Shown piece by piece: positions 59,281 through 64,000 of a stretch of DNA of 64,000 nucleotides (positions are counted from its first letter, which is position 1; each line of letters begins with the position of its first letter). The stretch lies in the NCBI RefSeq assembly GCF_003696365.1, contig NZ_RFFM01000001.1:558001-622000 (forward strand), read 5' to 3'. Position numbers and translations under genes: made by a program. A model generated the notes under the pieces. It saw nothing but the letters and a program-made list of their open reading frames with translations. It did not search any database and was not told the origin of the DNA. Source of the DNA: Stutzerimonas zhaodongensis. GTDB taxonomy: Bacteria > Pseudomonadota > Gammaproteobacteria > Pseudomonadales > Pseudomonadaceae.

Positions 59281-60312
59281 CTAGTACTCGGTTTCCGGCA
59301 GGCTGCTGATGATGTGGCGGTAACTGGCCATCCGCTGCGGCTGGATCTGCCCCTGCTCCAGCGCTTTCAGAAGTGCGCAGCCGGGCTCACGATCATGTTT
59401 GCAGTCGCGGAAGCGGCAATGGCCCAGCAGATCCTGAAATTCAATGAAGCCGGCCTCGACATCAGAGCGGCTTACATGGCCCAGGCCGAATTCGCGAATA
59501 CCGGGTGAATCGATCAGCTCGCCGCCACGGGGGAAGTGAAACAGGCGTGCAGTAGTGGTGGTGTGAGTGCCTTTGCCTGTCAGCTCCGACAACGGGCCGA
59601 CGCGGGTATCGACGCCCGGCAACAGACTGTTGACCAGTGACGACTTGCCGACACCGGACTGGCCGACGAACACACTGACGTGGCCGTCGAGCCGGTCTTG
59701 CAGTGCTTCCATGCCCGCGCCGCCATGAGCCGAGACTTCCATCAGCGGATAGCCCAGGGTGCGGTACACCGCCAGCAAGGAATTGAGTGCCTTCTCGTTC
59801 TGCGCATCGATCAGATCCGCCTTGTTGAGCAGCAGCAGGGGCGTGATGCCTGCATGCTCGGCAGCGATCAGGTAGCGATCGATAAGATTGGCGTGGGGTT
59901 CGGGGAGCGGAGCGAAGACTATGACGATCAGATCGACGTTAGCTGCCACCGGTTTGAGCTGGCCGCGTGTGTCGGGTCGGCACAGCTCGGACTGGCGCGG
60001 CAGCTGCGCAACGATTACCCCGATGCCTTGATTGCCCGGTCGCCAGACGACGCGGTCGCCAGTCACCAATGCCGGCAGGTTTGCCCGCAAGTGGCAGCGG
60101 AACACCTGGCCGCACTGCTCGCCTTCCTGTGCCTCGACTTCAACTTGCACGCCGAAATGTGCAATGACCAGTCCGGTCTGTTCGGGACCCAGGTCGCCGC
60201 CTTCCAGTTCTTCGATCGTGCGCGACTCTCGTCTCGCCGCGCGTGTCGCACGCTCTTCCTGGATTTTCTCGATGCGCCAGCTTTGCCGGCGGTTGAGGTG
60301 GCGTTTGGCCAT
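59281..60312 (-). CDS. rsgA: Small ribosomal subunit biogenesis GTPase
   Basis: 343 residues from ATG 60312 ([21 protein letters not shown]); the frame back to 60357 is rejected as a non-basic extension. It is a circularly permuted GTPase: an OB-fold, then the G domain in G4-G1-G3 order, with LLNKADLID (G4), [17 protein letters not shown] (G1) and [10 protein letters not shown] (G3), then a zinc knuckle CX4CXHX5C in [13 protein letters not shown]. It helps late 30S maturation. It is divergent from the methyltransferase gene. Confidence 0.96.
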   Translation of the reverse strand: MAKRHLNRRQSWRIEKIQEERATRAARRESRTIEELEGGDLGPEQTGLVIAHFGVQVEVEAQEGEQCGQVFRCHLRANLPALVTGDRVVWRPGNQGIGVIVAQLPRQSELCRPDTRGQLKPVAANVDLIVIVFAPLPEPHANLIDRYLIAAEHAGITPLLLLNKADLIDAQNEKALNSLLAVYRTLGYPLMEVSAHGGAGMEALQDRLDGHVSVFVGQSGVGKSSLVNSLLPGVDTRVGPLSELTGKGTHTTTTARLFHFPRGGELIDSPGIREFGLGHVSRSDVEAGFIEFQDLLGHCRFRDCKHDREPGCALLKALEQGQIQPQRMASYRHIISSLPETEY

Positions 60313-60440
60313 TTTTATGCGGTGTCCAGGGTTGTAAAAAGTAGGCGAGTCTAGCATGCCCTACAGGTCGACCACGGCCCTGTATGGCGCTTCTCGAGGC
60401 GGTTAGACTTTGCCCCTGTTCCTTGCTGCGACGCGCTCCT

Positions 60441-61820
<1,380 letters not shown>

Positions 61821-61821
<1 letters not shown>

Positions 61822-61885
61822 CCGCCATGGGCCTCGCCCGATAAGCGGAATGCAGCAGCCGGAGCCATGGCGGTTGGTTCCGGCT
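61821..61885. terminator. Overlapping alternative hairpins between orn and the convergent gene
   Basis: Two stems compete here. ACCGCCATGG (61821-61830) pairs perfectly with CCATGGCGGT (61865-61874). AGCCGGAGCC (61857-61866) pairs with GGTTCCGGCT (61876-61885) with one G-U. They share bases 61865-61866 and 61874-61876 is adjacent, so they cannot form together fully. No long U tract is seen, but the place between convergent genes fits a bidirectional terminator. Confidence 0.5.
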
Positions 61886-62530
61886 CTAGTTGCGCCCTAG
61901 CTTGCGCAGCTCGTCAGACTCGACCACCCGCGTACCTTCACCTTCCTCAAGTGCAAGTCGCCAGAGCGCATGGGCAAGCGTGCACGCCGAAATACCACGG
62001 TATTTGCCTGGCAATAGATGGGAAAGCGGGGCGGTCAGGCGCTCCATAGGGCGCACCTGCATGCGTGGACCCAGCAGCTGCGAGGGGCGCGCGATGGTCA
62101 GTTGCGGCCAATCCTGTGCGCGCAGGGCCTGCTCCATCTCGCCCTTGACCCGGCAATAGAAGATCGAACTGGTCGGGTCAGCCCCCAGCGAACTGACCAC
62201 CAGCAGGTGCCGAGCGCCCAGCTCTCGGGCACGCGCGGCAAATGCTACGACCAGGTCGTGATCAACGTTGCGAAAAGCTTCCTGGCTTCCAGCATCTTTC
62301 ATGGTGCTGCCCAGGCAGCAGAAGGCAGTGTCGATTTTGCCGGACAGCTGCGGTAACAAGCTTGCAAGCTGACCGACCGGGTTCTCGAGTCGTTGGTGCT
62401 CGGCCAGTGGCTTGCGGCTGGGGGCGAGCACGCACTCTACGGTGGGCTCGTTGAGCAGCCGGTCGAGCAGGTGTTCGCCGGTCAGCCCGGTGGCGCCGGC
62501 AAGCAAAATACGCTGTGGCGTCAGATACAT
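61886..62530 (-). CDS. NAD(P)-binding Rossmann-fold protein (YbjT/atypical SDR type)
   Basis: 214 residues. The N-terminal dinucleotide site is [19 protein letters not shown] (GXXGXXG), followed by [47 protein letters not shown] and [12 protein letters not shown]. The Tyr-X3-Lys (YCRVK) is preserved, as in extended SDRs. It is probably a reductase or nucleotide-binding regulator; the substrate is unknown. It lies downstream of the MORN/C13 gene on the same strand, 20 bp apart, and may be cotranscribed. Confidence 0.85.
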   Translation of the reverse strand: MYLTPQRILLAGATGLTGEHLLDRLLNEPTVECVLAPSRKPLAEHQRLENPVGQLASLLPQLSGKIDTAFCCLGSTMKDAGSQEAFRNVDHDLVVAFAARARELGARHLLVVSSLGADPTSSIFYCRVKGEMEQALRAQDWPQLTIARPSQLLGPRMQVRPMERLTAPLSHLLPGKYRGISACTLAHALWRLALEEGEGTRVVESDELRKLGRN

Positions 62531-62550
62531 GGTATGGCTTCCTGTAACGT

Positions 62551-64000
62551 TCAGTCGGTTGGCGTCGGCCGCTGGTTGGTCAGCGCCCGCCAGTGTTCGA
62601 CAACCCGCTCCGGTGCCCAGATCTGCGGCTCCGAAGGCTGATAGTCGTCGGCTTGCTCCCGTTCGGCAACCCTCGCCTGTGCCGAGGTGAAGGCCTCCAA
62701 GATATCCCGGTGTTCCTGCAATGATTCGGCAAAGAGGGCTCGGCCGAAGTAGGTGAAGTCATTCTCCTCTGAGCAGCCAAATGACACCCGGTCGGCGCGA
62801 GCGGCGGTTATGACCATGGTGGTCGGGCTTTTCAGCGGTTCGATGAAACCGCCGGAATAGCAGGCTGAGATCACCACTATCTTGTTGCGTTCGGCGAGCG
62901 GAATCAGGAGCGTCGCCAGATCCGCCGCGGGCAGATCTTCCAGTGCCAACCGTGGTTGTGTCAGCACCAACTGATGCTCAGCAGAGCCATGGCTGGTCAG
63001 GTAGATGAAGATCAGATCTTCTGGGCCGCTTTGCTCTGCCAGTCGTTGGATGGCTCGGGCCAGGTTTTCGCGGGTAGCCAGAGGTCTGTCGGCGAGGTGG
63101 TCGCGATGATTGATCAGGCTGATCTGCCCGCGTGCAGCGAAACGCTCGCCCAGCAGCTTGTCGACATAATCGACTTCGCGCATGAAGACGCTTTGCTGTC
63201 CATCTCCAGCCAGTGTCAGCGTGTAGAGTTCTGCGGCCGGAGTCGATGCCGGTACCGCATCCAGAGCTTCGCTCAACAGTGCGCCCTGCCGCAACAGGCC
63301 GACTTCCAGCGGGTCGGGCAGTCGTTCGCCATTATGATCATGGCTCAGGCGCCCTGATATCCAGATGCCATTGTGCGCGGTGCCATCGGCTCGCTCGAGC
63401 GTCCCCAGACCATGATACTGGCCCGCACGAAAACGTCCTTTGTAATGAGATCCGTCCGGCTGTTCGAGCTCTCCTTCGCCGTGATATTGCCAGTGGCTGA
63501 ACTCGCCCTTATAGCGGGTGCCGTCGACGTCGGCATACTCACCTGTTCCGCGTAGTTGGCCCTGATCGAAGGTGCCTTTCCAGACATTGCCAACGGCATC
63601 TTCGTAGCGGCCTTGGCCATGGAGCTGGTCGTCCTTGAACTGGCCAAGGTAATGCTCGCCATCGGCGCCGCGGTAGACGCCCTCACCGTTCAGGCTGCCT
63701 TGCTCAAAGTTACCGCTGAAGAGTCCGCCGCTGTCGCTGCGAGTGCCCTGACCGTTTGGCTGGCCAGCGGCGAACGAGCCCTCATATATCACGCCATCCG
63801 CGCCTTCGAGCCTGCCGGGGCCGTGATAGAGACCATCTTTGAAGCTACCCTCGTAGGTCAGGCCCGCCTCGGAATAGCGGCCCTCGCCGTTCAGGCTGCC
63901 TTGCTGAAAATGTCCCTCGTAGACACCGCCCGTGGCATAGGTGAAACGGCCCTGGCCGTCGAACAGCCCGTGCTTGAATTCACCCTCGTAGCGGTCACCG
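62551..64000 (-). CDS. MORN-repeat and C13-family cysteine peptidase (partial, N-terminus outside window)
   Basis: The reverse frame stays open from 62551 to the window end, so the protein begins beyond base 64000; the ATG at 63792 is internal. From 64000 to about 63357 there are nine consecutive 22-23-residue MORN repeats (pattern YEGxFxxGxxxGxGxxxxxDG), usually bound to membranes or lipids. After a linker, a C13 (legumain/caspase-like) domain follows with the His in YLTSHGS (codon 62991-62989) and the Cys in [10 protein letters not shown] (codon 62862-62860). It may act as a regulated protease or as a scaffold. The trigger and target are unknown. Confidence 0.8.
   Translation of the reverse strand, partial: GDRYEGEFKHGLFDGQGRFTYATGGVYEGHFQQGSLNGEGRYSEAGLTYEGSFKDGLYHGPGRLEGADGVIYEGSFAAGQPNGQGTRSDSGGLFSGNFEQGSLNGEGVYRGADGEHYLGQFKDDQLHGQGRYEDAVGNVWKGTFDQGQLRGTGEYADVDGTRYKGEFSHWQYHGEGELEQPDGSHYKGRFRAGQYHGLGTLERADGTAHNGIWISGRLSHDHNGERLPDPLEVGLLRQGALLSEALDAVPASTPAAELYTLTLAGDGQQSVFMREVDYVDKLLGERFAARGQISLINHRDHLADRPLATRENLARAIQRLAEQSGPEDLIFIYLTSHGSAEHQLVLTQPRLALEDLPAADLATLLIPLAERNKIVVISACYSGGFIEPLKSPTTMVITAARADRVSFGCSEENDFTYFGRALFAESLQEHRDILEAFTSAQARVAEREQADDYQPSEPQIWAPERVVEHWRALTNQRPTPTD

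Overview
The window looks like chromosomal DNA of a Pseudomonas-type gammaproteobacterium. The gene order follows my memory of the P. aeruginosa PAO1 stretch PA5015 (aceE) to PA4951 (orn), with one rearrangement and several insertions or losses in the lipopolysaccharide (LPS) core cluster. High GC, GTG and TTG starts and many 1-4 bp gene overlaps fit this. The genus is fairly safe. The species, perhaps the stutzeri group, is a guess. I saw no tRNA, rRNA, CRISPR array, insertion sequence or prophage.

Layout. 1-5668: aceE (minus, C-terminus outside the window), divergent from glnE across a region with two GntR-type operator-like palindromes, then ilvE. 5748-27407: an LPS core locus. It has heptosyltransferases waaF and waaC, waaG, the kinase-fold genes waaP, wapP, an unnamed one and the double-domain wapQ, carbamoyltransferase wapO and glycosyltransferase wapH. 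Three accessory glycosyltransferases follow, then a divergent Ttg8-like kinase-fold gene, msbA, mig-14, dnpA, another glycosyltransferase, a waaL-type O-antigen ligase and hldE. 27458-32178: a protein of unknown function, an aldo/keto reductase, an FAD oxidoreductase and an SMR transporter (all minus), then waaA (Kdo transferase). 32327-36054: tolC-type outer membrane channel (minus) and thiC behind a TPP riboswitch. 36287-45653: a lipoprotein, nudF, a DUF1249-like gene, cpdA, a YqiA-like esterase, and the topoisomerase IV genes parE and parC separated by two translationally coupled passenger genes. 45871-57204: a PqiC-like lipoprotein, an AhpA/YtjB protein, serB, fimX, a PilZ-like protein, psd, rhdA and an HDOD protein. 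57364-64000: motA, motB, rsgA, a membrane methyltransferase, orn, an NAD(P)-binding protein and a MORN-repeat/C13 peptidase cut by the window end.

How the genes work together. HldE makes the heptose precursor. WaaA adds Kdo. WaaC, WaaF, WaaG, WapH and the accessory transferases build the core, which WaaP-family kinases phosphorylate and WapO carbamoylates. MsbA flips lipid A-core and WaaL attaches O-antigen. In the right-hand part several genes touch cyclic-di-GMP and motility: FimX (receptor), a PilZ-like protein, MotAB (flagellar stator) and Orn (degrades pGpG). CpdA degrades cAMP.

Most notable observations: two kinase-fold genes of the LPS locus have lost the catalytic aspartate; a lineage-specific glycosyltransferase insertion and a moved ttg8-msbA pair break the usual gene order; paired GntR-type palindromes precede aceE; a MORN-array C13 peptidase sits at the right edge; and a membrane-anchored methyltransferase lies between rsgA and orn.
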